A stretch of 64,000 nucleotides of DNA from DASXAI01 sp963798445 (GCA_963798445.1 CAWCTH010000003.1:372001-436000), one strand, 5' to 3'; shown: positions 31,566 to 42,027, counted from the first letter of the stretch. Notes: generated from the sequence alone by a model not told the origin. Program-made: numbers and translations.

Positions 31566-33450
31566 ATGAGCGACGCGTGGTCGATCAGCGACGGCTACTG
31601 GGACACGGGCGGCCACTGGCACCCCACGGCCGACGCGACCCGGCGAACCCTGCTGGCGGCCATGGGCGCCGACGACCGCGACGCGCCGCCGCCGCCCCCG
31701 CCGATGTGGTTCCTGGAAGCCGGCTCGGCCGCCGACGCTGGGCGATCCATGCGACGTCGTCCTGGAGGACGGCACGGCGCTTCCCGACCTACATGCGCTC
31801 CCGCCGGATCTGCCGCTCGGCTACCACGACCTCCAGCGCCGCCGGGGTGGACCCGCGACCCGCTTGGTCGTCACCCCCAGACGGTGCCCGCTGCCGGAAC
31901 GGTCGTGGGGATGGGCGGCACAGCTCTACGCGCTGCGGTCGGCCATGAGTTGGGGCATCGGCGATCTCGTCGACCTCCGCCAGCTGGCGCGAGTGGTCGG
32001 CTCGTCTCGGCGCACGGCGTGCTGATGATCAACCCGCTGCACGCCGCCGCCCCGACGCAGCCGCAGCAGCCGAGCCCGTACTCGCCGACGTCGAGGCTGT
32101 GGCGCAACGTCGCCTACATCAGCATCGCGGAGCTGCCGGGCGTGGGCACGCTGGGCGCCGACCTCGCGCCGCTCGACGAAGCCGGGCGCGCGCTCAACGG
32201 TTCCGAACGCATCGATCGCGACGCCGTGCATCGCCTCAAGCTCGACGCCCTCACCCGGTTGCACGCCGTGTTCGAAGCGGGCGGCACCGGCCACGACGCC
32301 TTCAACGAATGGGTGCGGCGCCAGGGCGAACCGCTCGTGCACTTCGCCGTGTGGAGCGTGCTGGCCGAGCGCTACGGGCCGTCGTGGCCGGGGTGGCCGG
32401 CGCCGTACCGCCACCCGGCATCGCCGGCCGTCGCCGAGCTGGCCGTTTCCGAACGGAGCCGGGTGCGGTTTCACCAGTGGTGCCAGTGGCAGCTGTACGG
32501 CCAGCTGGGCATGGCGGGCGGTGCCGGCGTCAACATCGTGGCCGACCTCGCCGTCGGGTTCGACCCCCACGGCGCCGATGCGTGGTCGTTCCAGGACCTG
32601 CTGGGCGAAGGCTGCCGCGTGGGTGCGCCGCCCGACACCTTCAACCCGCTCGGCCAGGACTGGGGCTTGCCGCCGTTCGTGCCGTGGAAGCTCCGAGCGG
32701 CCCGTTACCAGCCGTTCATCGACACGATGCGGGCGTCGTTCGCCCACTGCGGCGGCATCCGCATCGACCACGTCATGGGCCTGTTCCGGCTGTACTGGAT
32801 CCCGCCGGGGGTCGGGCCCAGCGACGGCGCCTACGTTCGTTACCCCCACAACGACCTGCTCGACCTCCTGGCCCTCGAGGCCCACCGAGCCGGCGCCTTC
32901 GTCGTGGGCGAGGACCTGGGCACGGTGGAGGACGAGGTGCGCGCCGACGCTCGCCGACCGCCAGATCCTGTCGTACCGGCTCCTCTGGTTCGAGGAGGGC
33001 GCGCCGTCCACCTTTCCCCGCCAGGCGCTGGCCGGCGTCACCACCCACGACCTCCCGACGATGGCAGGGGTGTGGAGCGGCGCCGATCTGGCCGACCGCC
33101 AGCGTCTCGGCCACGCCGGGGACGGCAGCGACGACCTGTGGTTCCGGTCGCGCATCCACCTCGCCACCGGTCTGGGCGACGACGCCTCCACCGAGGAGGT
33201 CGTCGTAGCCACCCACGAGGCCCTGGCGGGCGCCCCGTCGCTCATCGTGGTGGCCACGCTCGACGACGCCGTCGGCATGGTGGAGCGGCCCAACCTGCCG
33301 GGCACGATCGACGAGTGGCCGAACTGGCGCATCCCGCTGCACCGCACGCTCGAGGAGATCGAGTCGGATCCGCTGGTGCTGGCGGTCGCCCAGGCCCTCG
33401 ACGCGGGGGTCCGGCGGGACGTGGCCGTTGACCTACCGTCACCGACGTGA
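31566..33450 (+). CDS. malQ: 4-alpha-glucanotransferase (several apparent frameshifts)
   Basis: This GH77 amylomaltase remodels maltodextrins. Successive frames read WGIGDLVDLRQLA, then a long block with YISIAELPGVG and QWQLYGQLGMA. The catalytic nucleophile Asp lies in GGIRIDHVMGLFRLYW and the acid/base Glu in VVGEDLGTV. After a shift near 32950, TTHDLPTMAGVWSG follows. At least three shifts (about 31735, 31980 and 32950) are needed. Repaired length is about 628 residues. The order of GH77 motifs is complete, so the organism's gene is probably intact. No glycogen genes are adjacent. Confidence 0.87.
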
Positions 33451-33478
33451 CGGCGCCCGATCTACCGTCAGCGACGTG

Positions 33479-34170
33479 ATGATCGAAGGCCTGCCGCTGT
33501 GGCTGGCCCAGACGAATTGCTGGATCGTGGCGCCGGCTGGGCCCGGCGGCGAGTGCGTCATCATCGACGCCCCGCCCGATCCCACGAACATCCTCAACCG
33601 TCTCGTCCACCACGAGCTGCGGCTGGTGGCCATCCTCAACACCCACGGCCACGTCGATCACGTCGGTGGCGTGGCGCCACTGCTGCACGAGCTGGAGCAC
33701 GGCGACGAGGTGCCCGTGCGCATCCACGACGCCGATCGCCACATGCTCCTCGACCCGGTCGGCTCCAGCGGGATGCTGGGGCGGTACCTCGAAGGCCTGG
33801 ACCTGCGACCGCCGGAGCTGATCTACGGGTTGGACGACGGCGAGCGGGTCAGTGGCGCGGGGATGACGTTCACCGCCATCCACACGCCCGGCCACACCGG
33901 GGCTCGGTGTGCTTCCGCCTCGAGGTCGAGGGCGAGGCGCCGATCCTGTTCTCGGGCGATCATCTGTTTGCCGGTTCGATCGGGCGGACGGACCTGCCCG
34001 GTGGGTCGTTCGAGACGCTGATGGCGTCGATGGCCGAGAAGATCCTGCCGATGGCCGACGACGTGCAGGTGCTGCCCGGCCACGGCGAGGTCACGACGGT
34101 CGGGCGGGAGCGGAAGATGAACCCGTTCCTGCTGGAGCTCCAGCAGCGCGGGGGCACCTGGCAACGCTGA
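33479..34170 (+). CDS. MBL-fold metallo-hydrolase (one apparent frameshift)
   Basis: This is a glyoxalase II-like hydrolase of about 230 residues. The metal-binding motif is NTHGHVDHVGG, the second histidine is in HTPGHTG, the metal-bridging Asp is in LFSGDHLFAGSIGRTD, and the final His is in LPGHGEVT. The shift at about 33900 falls in a G-run, so a homopolymer error is likely. The substrate may be a thioester or similar and is not determined. It follows malQ by 28 bp on the same strand. An 18-base word recurs twice (33433 and 33462) around the malQ stop. Confidence 0.88.
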
Positions 34171-34206
34171 GGCTACAGCTGGGGCGCCGTGGGCCCCGTG
34201 GCCCGG

Positions 34207-34249
34207 GCCAGGGGCTCGCGGCCAGGGGCTCGCGGGCCAGGGGCTCGTG
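34207..34249. repeat. 14-bp tandem repeat, three copies
   Basis: The unit gccaggggctcgcg occurs at 34207 and 34221, and with one change at 34236 (one extra base before the third copy). It is a simple tandem repeat in non-coding DNA after the hydrolase gene. Confidence 0.8.
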
Positions 34250-34345
34250 GCCACCGACGCCGACGCCTGGCGTGCTGATCCACGGTGGGTGACGGCGAGG
34301 CCGGCTTGCGTCCCGATCTCACGCTGAGTGGGCGCCGTTCAGCCC

Positions 34346-34414
34346 ATTCTCGGTGCATCTGAGCTTCTCGGTGCAGCTCGCATGCAGATGTGCGGTTCAA
34401 GCGCGACGAGAAGC
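34346..34414. repeat. Palindromic dispersed repeat, copy 2
   Basis: It starts with attctcggtgcatctgagc and contains the inverted pair gcttctcg (34363) and cgagaagc (34407-34414). Bases 34346-34374 match the reverse complement of 15039-15067 at 25 of 29 positions. It is followed by cgagtgtct, also present in copy 1. Confidence 0.65.
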
Positions 34415-34664
34415 GAGTGTCTGGGCGGTGTTCGAGCACGCTCCGCGACATCGGCGCCGATGGCCCTTGGCCCGCTATCGAACCTCGGCCAGCGTGGCCG
34501 GCTTGCCACCGGATGCGGGCTGCTCAACCCGCCTCCCGGCCGACTGCGTCGACCGCAACCGGTTTCCAGCATTGACTAACCGATGTATAGCCGCGACAAT
34601 GCACTGTCAGCAGTGCCCCGACCGCATTGAGTCACGTGGCGGCACCTCAGAGACGAGGTCACAG

Positions 34665-35981
34665 ATGGCAGCACCGGCGGGCCAGACCACTCGGGCGCGG
34701 CGCGCCGGCGTGGGCATCGCCGTCGCCGCGGTGGTTGCCGTGAGCGGCGGGCTGGCGCTGGCCGGGGCCGCGCCGCGAGCCCGCTGACCACACCATCGGC
34801 GACGGCTGCCGAAGCATCCGCGCTGATCTCGATCTCGCCGACGCGGGCGCTCGATACTCGTGCATCGTCGGGTGGCCCGATCGGCGTGACGATCGCCGGT
34901 CCGCTCGGCCCGGATGAGACGCTCGACCTCAAGCTCACGGCACCGGGGCCCGTTCCCGTCGATGGCGTTGCCGCCGTGATCAACGTGACGCTCGACGGCG
35001 CGACGGCCAAGAGCTTCCTGACGGTCTGGCCGGCTGGCGAGCCCCGTCCGCTGGCGTCGACGAACAACGCCGAGCCCGGTTTGATCACGCCGAACTCGAT
35101 GATCGCCAAGCTGGGCACCAACGGCAGCATCAGCATCTTCAACGCCGCTGGCAGCACCCACGTCGTGATCGACGTGGTCGGCTATCTCGTGCCGCTGCAG
35201 AAGGTCGCCGTCACGGGAGCGCAGTTCCTCGTCGGCACGACGGAGCCGGCGGCGACCCTCGGCCAGGTCGGCGATACGTACTTCAACACCGTGGCCAAGG
35301 TCCTGTACGGACCGAAGGGCGTCTCAGGATGGGGGCAGCCCAGCAGCCTCGCCGGCAGCCAGGGACCCGTCGGCCGCTGGGCCGTGCCGGAACGCCGGCC
35401 CCAGGCTCCGACGGCGACCAGGCGCGGACCACCGGTACCACGGCCAACAGCCGCCGGTCATTCCGGCGGGACCGCCGGGTCCACGGATGCGCGGGATACG
35501 GCCGCCCAGGGTCGACGGCCGGAACCTCCGGCTCTGCGGCCCGGCAGGCTACCGGCCAACCGCCCGGCGGGAACGAGCCCCGGTCCGGCGATCGTACGCG
35601 TGAACGCAGCGATATTCGCGACGCTTGGTGAACGGAGGCGGCTCCGATCGTGTTCGCCGAAGAACTGGAGTTCGGCGGTGGGATCGTGAGAGACGGTGAC
35701 AACGCCGGATTCACCGTTGTCCAGGCTGGCTACTACCGGGCCAGCTATCGAGTAACCACCACGAGCTCCATTTCGGGAGGAAGGGTTGACGTGCGTGTCG
35801 AATGGAACGCCCGCGGCCTCCTCCCTGCAGGTGCGCCACGGTCGGCAGTCAGTCCGACGAGATGCTTCTCCTACTTACGGCCGGCCAGACAGTGATCCTT
35901 GCCCTCACGAGCAACGGCACTGGCACCCCGCAGGGCTCGGCTGAGGTGATGTTTGAGCGGCTGTCGCCGCCGCCGGGCTGA
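34665..35981 (+). CDS. Secreted collagen-like protein with C-terminal jelly-roll-like domain (several frameshifts)
   Basis: An N-terminal signal sequence (TTRARRAGVGIAVAAVVAVS then a hydrophobic run) is followed, after a shift, by a domain starting SPTRALDTR and continuing AVINVTLDGATAKSFLTVWP. I know this domain from secreted proteins of Acidimicrobiia. A junction with VGDTYFNTVAKVLYGPKG leads into a Gly-Pro-rich region (35360-35600) read in mixed frames, with collagen-like triplets. The C-terminus (GFTVVQAGYYRASYRVTTTS, then LLLLTAGQTVILALTSNG) resembles the C1q/TNF-like trimerisation domain of bacterial collagen-like proteins. Likely extracellular or surface-attached. The number of triplets cannot be given because of the shifts. 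Confidence 0.65.
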
Positions 35982-36015
35982 GGGGACGGTCCGGCGCCTG
36001 CCCTTCGAACAGCGG

Positions 36016-36098
36016 TGCCCGAGGTGGGATTCGAACCCACATGCCCTTTCGGACAGCGGATTTTGAGTCCGCCGCGTCTGCCATTCCGCCACTCGGGC
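36016..36098 (-). tRNA. tRNA-Leu (anticodon CAA)
   Basis: On the minus strand the acceptor arms are GCCCGAG and CTCGGGC. The anticodon stem is GCGGA/TCCGC around loop CTCAAAA, which gives CAA. A long variable arm and the T-loop GGTTCGAATC confirm a class II tRNA. CCA is not encoded, and position 36016 gives discriminator A. Confidence 0.95.
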
Positions 36099-36211
36099 CA
36101 GCCGAACGATGCTACCCGCCGGTAGTGCGTCGTTCGCTGATCAAGGAACGTAACCTCGTCGCAACGGTACCGGTCGGAACCGGACACAGCCGAGAGGAGG
36201 CCGCCAGCCAC

Positions 36212-37355
36212 ATGTTGGCATTCACCTTCCCGGGCCAGGGATCGCAAAGGCCCGGCATGGGCCGCCTGGGTCGATCACCGAGTCTGGGAGTTGGTCGATG
36301 AGGCTTCCGCTCGCCGGCCGCGATGTCGGCCGGCTGCTGCTCGACGCCGATGCCGAAGAGCTCACGCAGACCCGCAACGCCCAGCTCACCACGTTCGTGC
36401 TGAGCCTGGTGGTGCTCGACGCCATCGAGCGCCTGGGCATCGACCCGCGCTACCGCCGGCCACAGCCTCGGCGAGTACACCGCGCTCGTCGCCACCGGCG
36501 CTCTGTCCTTCGCCGAAGGCGTCGCCTGGTCACCGAACGGGCGAGGCCATGCAGGACGCCGGCCGACGAGCCCGGCACGATGGCCGCCGTTCTCGGTCTC
36601 GACGACGAACAGGTCGAGGTGGCGTGCCGCCGCGCCGACGGCGACGTGTGGGTGGCCAACTACAACGCCCCCGGCCAGGTCGTCATCGCCGGCTGCGACG
36701 GCTCGCCGCGGCCGTCTGAGATCGCCAAGGAGCTCGGCGCCAAGAAGGTCCTGCCCCTTCCGGTGTCGGGCGCCTTCCACACGCCGTTCATGGCGCCGGC
36801 CCGCGACGTCTGCGCAAGGCAATCGACCAGCGGCACCCCGCGACCCGACGTGCCCGTAGTTGCGAACGTCGACGCCCTCCCGCACGACGACCGGCGAGTG
36901 GCCCGGCCTGTTGTCGGCCCAACTCTGCAGCCCGGTGCGCTGGCGGCAGAGCCTGCTACGCTCGACGATAGGGGGTGACCACTCGTCGAGCTCGGCCCGG
37001 GCACCGTGCTCACCGGCATCGCCAAACGCACGGTCGAGGCACACGCCCTTCGGTCTCCACACCCGATGAGCTCGACAAGCTCCTCGAGCTCATCGCCGCC
37101 AGCCGGCACACCCTCGCGCCGGCCCTCGAGGGCGAGCACCTTTCGTCACCGAACGCTCGTGGTCAGCCCGGCCGCTGGACTATTCTGCCCTCCGGCGATC
37201 TGCAGCACGGCCCGCGCATCGTGGCGGGCCACCTGCTCGGGTAGGTTGCGAAGCCCGGAGGTGCGTTCCCCATTCGCCGGCAAGCTCCAGGCCTACATCG
37301 CCGTCGACGGCGAACGGGTCACGCGCCAACCCATCGTCTGGCTGCGGACGCATGA
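36212..37355 (+). CDS. fabD: Malonyl-CoA:ACP transacylase with C-terminal lipoyl-like domain (many frameshifts)
   Basis: FabD loads malonate onto ACP. Pieces in alternating frames read FTFPGQGSQRPGMG, the nucleophile motif GHSLGEYTALVATGAL, WVANYNAPGQVVIAG and LPVSGAFHTPFMAPARD. The normal FabD end (TPDELDKLLELIAA) is at about 37105. The coding sequence continues without a stop for about 80 more residues: VVSPAAGLF, GDLQHGPRIVAGHLLG, EVRSPFAGKLQAYIAVDGER and QPIVWLR. This reads as a biotinyl/lipoyl-type barrel lacking the usual MKM lysine turn. A gagagg ribosome-binding site precedes the ATG. The end at 37355 assumes an ATGA overlap with fabH. Confidence 0.85.
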
Positions 37356-38283
37356 CGCACCCCAACACCTGAGGCACGCGGTGCGATCATCACCGGCTGG
37401 GGCACGCCCTGCCCGAAAAGGTCGTGACCAACGACGATCTCGCAGCCACGATGGACACCAGCGACGAGTGGATACGGAACGCACCGGGATCCAGAGCGAC
37501 AGGTCGGCGGCGGCACCACGGCGGCTCGCCACCGAGGCCGGCCGCCAGGCGCTCGAGCGCGGGCGTCACCCGGCCGATCGACCTGTCATCCTCTCCACAA
37601 CGACCCCCGATCAACGATGCCGGCCACCTCGCCCCGTGCAACATGCCCTCGGAATCACTGCGGCGCGTTCGATCTCAACGCCGCGTGCTCTGGATTCGTC
37701 TACGCGCTGGTCGTCGCCCACGGCCTCATCCCATCGGCGCCGGCGCGATCCTGGTCATCGGCAGCGAGACGCTGTCGCGGATCACCGACTGGGACGACCG
37801 CAGCACGGCATCCTGTTCGCCGACGGTGCCGGCGCGTCGTCCTCGAAGCCGACGAGGGACCCGACGCTGCTCGGGTGGGACCTCGGGGGCGACGGCTCGC
37901 TGCCGTCGATCCTCGATGCGACATCGGCGGCTACATGAGAATGGAGGGCAAGGAGGTCTTCCGCCAGGCCGTGCGGCGTGGTGGACTCCGCCCAGCAGTC
38001 GATGCGGAGGCCGGCGTCACCGCCGACGACATCGCGCTGATCGTGCCCCACCAGGCCAACATCCGGATCATCGAGCCGCCTGCCAAGCTCGGCGTCCCCA
38101 TGGAACGCACCGCCAGACGTGCCTCGATCACCGGCAACACGTCGTCCGCCTCGATCCGTTCGCCCTCGCCGGGCCGCCGACGAGAGCCGGCTCGAAGCCG
38201 GCGACCTCGTGCTCATGGTCGGCTTCGGGGCCGGGATGACCGCGGCGAGCGGCGTCTTGCGTTGGGCAGGCGTGACCGGGTGA
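37352..38283 (+). CDS. fabH: Beta-ketoacyl-ACP synthase III (many frameshifts)
   Basis: FabH starts fatty-acid synthesis by condensing acyl-CoA with malonyl-ACP. Fragments in changing frames give GWGTALPEKVVTNDDLA, TMDTSDEWI and the catalytic Cys in FDLNAACSGFVYALVVAHG. They continue with RITDWDDRSTA, VPHQANIRII (His), SITGNTSSAS (Asn) and the C-terminal GDLVLMVGFGAGMTAASGVL. The Cys-His-Asn triad is complete. The stop overlaps the fabG GTG by four bases. The start is uncertain. I infer ATG 37352, at the end of the fabD extension. Confidence 0.87.
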
Positions 38284-38967
38284 GCCGCTCGGTCCTCGTC
38301 ACCGGCGGGGCCAGCGGCATCGGGCTGGCCTGCGCCCGCTTCGCCGCCGGCGGCGACCGGGTGGCCGTGATCTCCCGAGCTCACCGCCGCCCGACGGCTT
38401 CCTGGCGCTCCGTGCGATGTCGCCCGCGGCCGAGGTCGACGACGCGTTCACGGCGATCGAGGCCGCCCTCGGCCCGGTGCAGGTGCTGGTGTCGAACGCC
38501 GGGATCACCCGGGACAAGCTGCTGCTGCGCATGAGCGAGGAGCGACTTCACCTCGGTGATCGACACCAACCTGACCGGCGCGTTCCGCGTGGCCAAGCGG
38601 GCGGCTCCGGCCATGATGGGGCCCGGGGGCGCATCATCCTCGTCTCGTCGGTGGTCGGGCTCACGGGCCAGGCCGGGCAGGCCAACTACGCCGCCTCCAA
38701 GGCGGGACTGGTCGGTTTCGCCCGGTCGCTGGCCCGCGAGGGGCAGCCGCAACATCACCGTCAACATCGTGGCCCCCGGTCCGATCGACACCGACATGAC
38801 CGGAGCTGTCCGACGACTCAAGCGACCGATGTCGCACGCGTGCCGCTCGGCCGGTTCGGCACCCCCGAAGAGGTCGCCGCCGTCGTAGACTTCCTCGCGT
38901 CAGCCGAAGCCGCCTACATCACCGGGGCCGTCATCCCCGTCGACGGTGGCCTCGGCATGGGCCATAG
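38280..38967 (+). CDS. fabG: 3-oxoacyl-ACP reductase (several frameshifts)
   Basis: This short-chain dehydrogenase of about 230 residues uses NADPH to reduce 3-ketoacyl-ACP. It has the cofactor motif VTGGASGIGLACARFA and NAGITRDKLLLRM, then the active-site Ser-Tyr-Lys region IILVSSVVGLTGQAGQ with NYAASKAG. The C-terminal ITGAVIPVDGGLGMGH closes it. The stop is taken as the TAG after GMGH, assuming one lost base. It lies between fabH and acpP in the FAS II cluster. Confidence 0.88.
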
Positions 38968-39001
38968 CCTGCACGAACCAAGTACGAGAAAGGAGCATCA
39001 C

Positions 39002-39237
39002 GTGGACGACGAGCTGTTCGACCGGTTCCGCAAGTGCGCAGTCGACGTGCTGTCCGTGCCGAAGACAAGGTCGTGCCTGAAGCCAAGTTCGCCGACGACC
39101 TCGAAGCCGACAGCCTCGACCTCGTCGAGATGGTGATGGCGCTCGAGGAAGAGTTCGACATCACCGTCCCCGAGGAAGACGTCGAAGGCATCACCACGGT
39201 CGGCCAAGCGTACGATCTCGTCGAGTCGAAGCTCTGA
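39002..39237 (+). CDS. acpP: Acyl carrier protein (one apparent frameshift)
   Basis: It has about 78 residues and is acidic. The phosphopantetheine-bearing serine is in LEADSLDLVEMVMALEEEF. The start is a GTG with aaaggag 8-10 bases upstream. The interval is one base short of a whole number of codons, and the shift is near 39060, between VDVLSV and EDKVVPEAKFADDL. It carries the growing acyl chain for the enzymes encoded around it. Confidence 0.9.
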
Positions 39238-39265
39238 GACTAGCGCCGGGAGGCCAGAGCGCCGC

Positions 39266-40463
39266 GTGGCCGTCACCGGCCTCGGCGTCCTCGCGCCTGC
39301 GGCATCGGCCCCGATGCGTATCTGGCGCGGTCTGCTCGCCCGAGCCACCGATCGACGAGCGCCGTCGCGGACTTCGATCCCGCGAAGTGCTTCGACAACC
39401 CGAAGGAGGGCGAAGCGCACCGACCGCTTCCAGCAGATCGCACTCGCCGCCGCCCGTGGCCTCGCCGACGCAGGCGGTGAGCCCGGCGACCCAGCGCGCA
39501 CGGGCGTCGTCGGCACGGGGGTCGGCGGGCTCGACACCTCGAGGAGCAGATCTGGACGCGCCTGAAGAAAGGCGAGCGACGGGTGTCGCCGTTCCTCGTG
39601 CCGATGATGATGGCCAACGCCGCCGGCGCCGCCGTCTCGATGCGGTGCGGCTGGCAAGGCCCGTGCGAGACCACGTCACGGCGTGCGCGGCGGGCACCCA
39701 CGCCATCGGCAACGCCGCCCGGCTGATCGCGAGCGGCCGGTGCGACGCCGTGGTCACCGGCGGCACCGAGGCGGCGATGACGCCCACCGCCATGGCCGGC
39801 TTCCGCAACATGACGGCGATGTCGACTTCCGCGCATCTCCGCCGTTCGACGCCGAGCACGACGGCTTCGTCATCGGCGAGGCGGCGGCCGTCCTCGTGCT
39901 CGAGGAGTGGGACGTCGCCGAGGCCCGCGGCGCACGATCCTCGCCGAAGTCCTCGGTCGGCAAGCACCGCCGACACCCACCACATCACCGCCCCGTCGCC
40001 GGGCGGCTCCGGCGCGATCCGTGCATGGAGCTGTGCCTCGCGGACGCCGGGCTGCGCCCGCCGACGTCGCCCACATCAACGCCCACGGCACGTCGACACC
40101 GTTGAACGACGCCGCCGAGGCCGAGGCGATCGCGAAGTTGTTCGGCTCGCCCGGTCCGACCGTCACCTCGACCAAGGGCGTGACCGGTCATGCCCTCGGC
40201 GCCGCCGGCGCGCTGGAGGCCGCGGCGGTCGTGCTGTCCATGCGAGCACCAGCTCATCCCGCCGACCGAGGGCACGAACGAGCTCGACCCCTCCATGCCG
40301 CCGATCGACCTCGTGCTCGGCGAACCGCGCCGTGGACCCCGGGCCCGACGCTGTCGAACAGCTCGGCTTCGGCGGCCACAACGGCACCGTGGTCCTCGCC
40401 CCCGCCGAACTGCGACGTCTATCCGCGTCGGCCGCGCTCGCGGCTCAGGCCGCAACAGGCTGA
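39266..40463 (+). CDS. fabF: Beta-ketoacyl-ACP synthase II (many frameshifts)
   Basis: FabF elongates acyl-ACP with malonyl-ACP. It begins VAVTGLGVLAP. The catalytic Cys is in VTACAAGTHAIGNAA, the two His in NAHGTSTPLNDAAEAEA and GVTGHALGAAGALEAAAVV, and the tail includes GFGGHNGTVVLAP. At least six shifts are needed. One at 39540 is explained by loss of one C from a CCC run. It is the last gene of the fabD-fabH-fabG-acpP-fabF cluster and converges on the methyltransferase genes. Confidence 0.88.
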
Positions 40464-40512
40464 ACATCTCGACCCCGCCCCCAGCCTGTGAGCGTCCGCG
40501 CTCAGGCGCGGC

Positions 40513-40984
40513 TCAGCACGGCAGCTGTTGGAAGGCGCCCTGCTCGAGCTCGAGCAGCGTCCGCTTGACGTCGAGCCGTCGCGCCCGATCTGGGCCACCG
40601 CCGTAGCCGGTGAGCAAGCCGTCCGACCCGACACGGTGACGGGACGATCACGGCAACGGGGTTGCGCGTGAGCTCCTCCACCGCGGCCCGAACCCCATCC
40701 CGTCTCACCCCGCTCGGCCGCAAGCTCGCCGAGGCCCTCGCTCGCCGTCGGGGATCGCGAGCGTGAGTTCGCTCAGACCACGCTCGGAAGGCGCGACGCC
40801 ACCAAGATGAATTGGGGGATCAAATAGTTGCAGCTTACCGGCGAAATACACTCAAGCTGGCGGCGGCCGGTCCAGACAGCTCCGAAGCCGGCCCGTCGTC
40901 GACGCCCTCGCCCCACGCCACCGCGGTGACGGCATCGGCGGTGCCGAGGATCCAGAGCGAGCCGAGCGGGGTGTCGACACTCAC
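40513..40984 (-). CDS. Second methylated-DNA-[protein]-cysteine methyltransferase (frameshifted)
   Basis: N-terminal SVDTPLGSLWILGTADAVTA matches the opening of this family. After shifts come YFAGKLQLF, then TRNPVAVIVP and an LTGYGGG-like run ending LLELEQGAF. The active-site PCHRV is recoverable only if two bases were lost near 40640, where the raw sequence reads PSPCRV. It starts at a GTG overlapping the upstream paralogue's stop by four bases. Repaired length is about 157 residues, normal for the family. A decayed or divergent copy is possible. Confidence 0.6.
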
Positions 40985-41531
40985 CTCGCCGTCCCTCCAG
41001 TCCGAGTAAGAACACCTTGCGCTCCAGCCCGCCGCCGTAGCCGCTGAGCGAGCCGTCGGAGCCGAGGACCCGATGGCACGGGACGACGATCGGCAACGGG
41101 TTGCGGGCGATGGCGCGCCGGCGGCCCGGCTGGCCTGGGCCGCCGATGGCGCGGGCGACTCCAGGAGGTCGCCACCGCGCCGTAGGGGACGTCGCGTACG
41201 GCCTCCAGGACGAGTACGCTGGAACGCGGTCAACAACCGCAGGTCGAGCGGGAGCTCGAAGGCGTGGCGGGTGCCGGCGAAGTAGTCGTCGAGCTCGCGC
41301 CGGACCGAGTCGAGCCGGGTCGGCATCGTGGAACACCCGAGGCGAGACCTTCGGCGGCGAGCTCGTCCACTGCGTCGTCGGCCTCGCGGTAGCTGACCAT
41401 CACGAGGCCCCGGCGGTGGCGGCCACCACCAGCGGTGCCGATCGGCGAGTCGTGCGGCGTAAGGCCACGTCGACCAGGCCCTCGGCATCGGCACGCCGCA
41501 CGACGGCGTCCCACAGCTCAGTCACCGTCAT
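40981..41531 (-). CDS. Methylated-DNA-[protein]-cysteine S-methyltransferase (frameshifted)
   Basis: This suicide enzyme moves the methyl group of O6-methylguanine onto its own cysteine. The active site NPLPIVVPCHRVLGSDGSL and the following GYGGGLERKVFLLGLEG are clear. The N-terminal half reads MVSYREADDAVDELAAEGLA and DDYFAGTRHAFELPLDLRLL in neighbouring frames. It begins at ATG 41531 with a caggggag site upstream, 18 bp after the ECF sigma stop. A paralogue follows with a four-base overlap. Confidence 0.85.
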
Positions 41532-41549
41532 CGTGGTACTCCCCTGTCC

Positions 41550-41990
41550 TCAGGCCCGCACGCCCGTACTGGCGTGCTGGCGGGCCGCCACTTCGCTGAC
41601 GCCCATCGCCAGCGCCACCTCCCGGTACGGGAGATCGCCGGCGTAGCGCAGCAGCACGGCGTGGCGTTGGCGTTCCGGTAGTTGGCGACGGCGTCCCACA
41701 CCGGGCTGCTCTCGTCCACGTCGTCGAGGCGCACGTCCTCGGGCACGTCGGCACGGGCACCGGCCGCCGGGCGCGGGCGCGATGGTGGTCGAGTGCCTTG
41801 TTGCGGGCGACCGTGAACAGCCAGCCGCGGAGGTTCTCGTCCGAGCGAAGCCGGGTAGGCCCGCAGCGCCGCCAGGAACGTCTCCTGGAAGCAGTCGGCG
41901 GCGTGGTGGCGGCCGACGGCGGCCAGGCAGGTAGCGGTGCACGCCGGCGGCGTGCGCGTCGAGGAGCCGTTGGAACGGCGGCAGCGTCAC
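41550..41990 (-). CDS. ECF-type RNA polymerase sigma factor (frameshifted)
   Basis: It has about 148 residues. The region 2 core is recognisable across frames (LLDAHAAGVHRYL, DENLRGWLFTVARNKALDHH). Region 4 is intact: LPERQRHAVLLRYAGDLPYR then VALAMGVSEVAARQHASTGV. It starts at a GTG. No anti-sigma gene is adjacent. Instead two O6-methylguanine methyltransferase genes follow on the same strand, suggesting that they are its targets or are co-expressed with it. Confidence 0.82.
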   Translation of the reverse strand: MTLPPFQRLLDAHAAGVHRYLPGRRRPPPRRRLLPGDVPGGAAGLPGFARTRTSAAGCSRSPATRHSTTIAPAPGGRCPCRRARGRAPRRRGREQPGVGRRRQLPERQRHAVLLRYAGDLPYREVALAMGVSEVAARQHASTGVRA

Positions 41991-42027
41991 TACCAGAAGA
42001 ACGCCGGTGACCGCCGTTTCGTGAGGA

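Larger units (their letters stand above)
34171..34664. other. Intergenic region upstream of the collagen-like gene
   Basis: I see no gene in these 494 bases. It holds a 14-bp tandem triplication (34207-34249) and a dispersed palindromic element (34346-34414). The segment before the collagen-like gene (34560-34660) is relatively AT-rich and presumably contains its promoter. I cannot assign -10 and -35 boxes with confidence. Confidence 0.55.

Noticed and set aside
36212..40463. FAS II genes as pseudogenes
   Set aside because: All catalytic residues are present in order, and breaks are single-base and often at homopolymers. Simultaneous decay of five essential genes is implausible.
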